NCBI RefSeq assembly: GCF_014193695.1
Contig: NZ_JACHZR010000004.1
Span: 372,001-436,000 of the forward strand
Origin: Rhizobium sp. BK316
Lineage (GTDB): Bacteria; Pseudomonadota; Alphaproteobacteria; Rhizobiales; Rhizobiaceae
Reading direction: 5' to 3'
DNA: 64,000 nucleotides
Both the position numbers and the translations under genes were made by a program. The notes beneath the pieces were generated by a model. It was given only the letters and a program-made list of their open reading frames with translations. It searched no databases and was not told the origin of the DNA. Shown piece by piece: positions 63,852-64,000 of the stretch (the first letter of the stretch is position 1; the number at the start of each line of letters is the position of its first letter).

Positions 63852-64000
63852 TGGTCCACCCCCCAAAGCTTTGCGACGATAACACCTTCTTGGTGTGGTG
63901 TCATCCGTTCCAAACACCACTGTTGATTGCCATGGGATCCCGACGATTCCCCAAAGTGCAATATCGGAGGGCGATCACATTCGCTAGAGTTGGGCGGCGC

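Overview
The window reads as chromosomal core DNA of a fast-growing alphaproteobacterium of the order Hyphomicrobiales, most likely a Rhizobium of the R. leguminosarum/etli type. The basis is high-GC coding DNA with dense short operons, the gene neighbourhoods purC-purS-purQ, rpe-DUF2259-purB and a suf cluster led by an IscS-like desulfurase, candidate RirA and Irr sites, DUF1127 and DUF982 proteins, and palindromic intergenic repeats of rhizobial type. The assignment is by eye, without a database search. No rRNA, tRNA, CRISPR array or prophage was seen. The only mobile DNA found is one decayed ISAs1-family element.

1-5.4 kb holds a catabolic module. A polar amino acid ABC transporter, a RidA imine deaminase and an IclR regulator (cut by the window edge) form one minus-strand operon, divergent from a DSD1/D-threonine-aldolase-type PLP enzyme. 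A large inverted repeat lies in the divergent promoter region. 5.5-8 kb has a PagL-like lipid A deacylase and a MocR-type regulator divergent from a DUF1127 protein, with a perfect operator against the MocR start codon. 8-10.4 kb is the purC-purS-(coiled-coil protein)-purQ-lipoprotein operon. 10.6-15.1 kb has a PAS-PAS-GGDEF-EAL protein, an RBBP9-type hydrolase and two membrane proteins. 15.2-19.6 kb is a minus-strand series: a solute-binding protein, rpe, DUF2259, a small membrane protein and purB.

19.7-32.7 kb is housekeeping: flavin reductase, TfoX-like, Nudix, RhlE-type helicase, M23 peptidase, DUF455 ferritin-like protein with a Bcp/PrxQ peroxiredoxin, a 1130-residue AsmA-like protein, tyrS, anmK, an acetyltransferase and an alpha/beta hydrolase. 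32.9-40.2 kb is the Fe-S assembly operon (IscS-like desulfurase, sufB, a small ORF, sufC, sufD, sufS, a DUF59 protein, sufA). It has candidate RirA and Irr sites upstream and a clear terminator. 40.3-42 kb has a LysE exporter, a miniature flagellar rod protein, an ambiguous coding strip and a DUF982 protein.

42.1-46.8 kb is the glycine cleavage operon gcvT-gcvH-gcvP behind a tandem glycine riboswitch. 46.9-52.7 kb carries a PCuAC copper chaperone, a small unknown gene, a possible crcB remnant, rluC, a HAD phosphatase, an ATP12 chaperone, a lipoprotein and pccB. 52.8-59.8 kb has DoxX, SugE, YaiI/DUF188, an ElaA-like acetyltransferase, class III alcohol dehydrogenase (formaldehyde detoxification), pccA, an unknown protein and an EamA exporter. 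pccA and pccB, the two halves of one enzyme, are convergent and about 3.3 kb apart.

59.8-64 kb starts with the decayed ISAs1 transposase (two in-frame TGA codons and an internal deletion). It continues with a minus-strand signalling locus: a membrane histidine kinase with a periplasmic binding-protein-like sensor, a FixJ-like response regulator with 4-nt overlap, and a stand-alone receiver. This locus and the 1-5.4 kb module are the best candidates for undescribed systems, because their ligands and substrates cannot be named from sequence.
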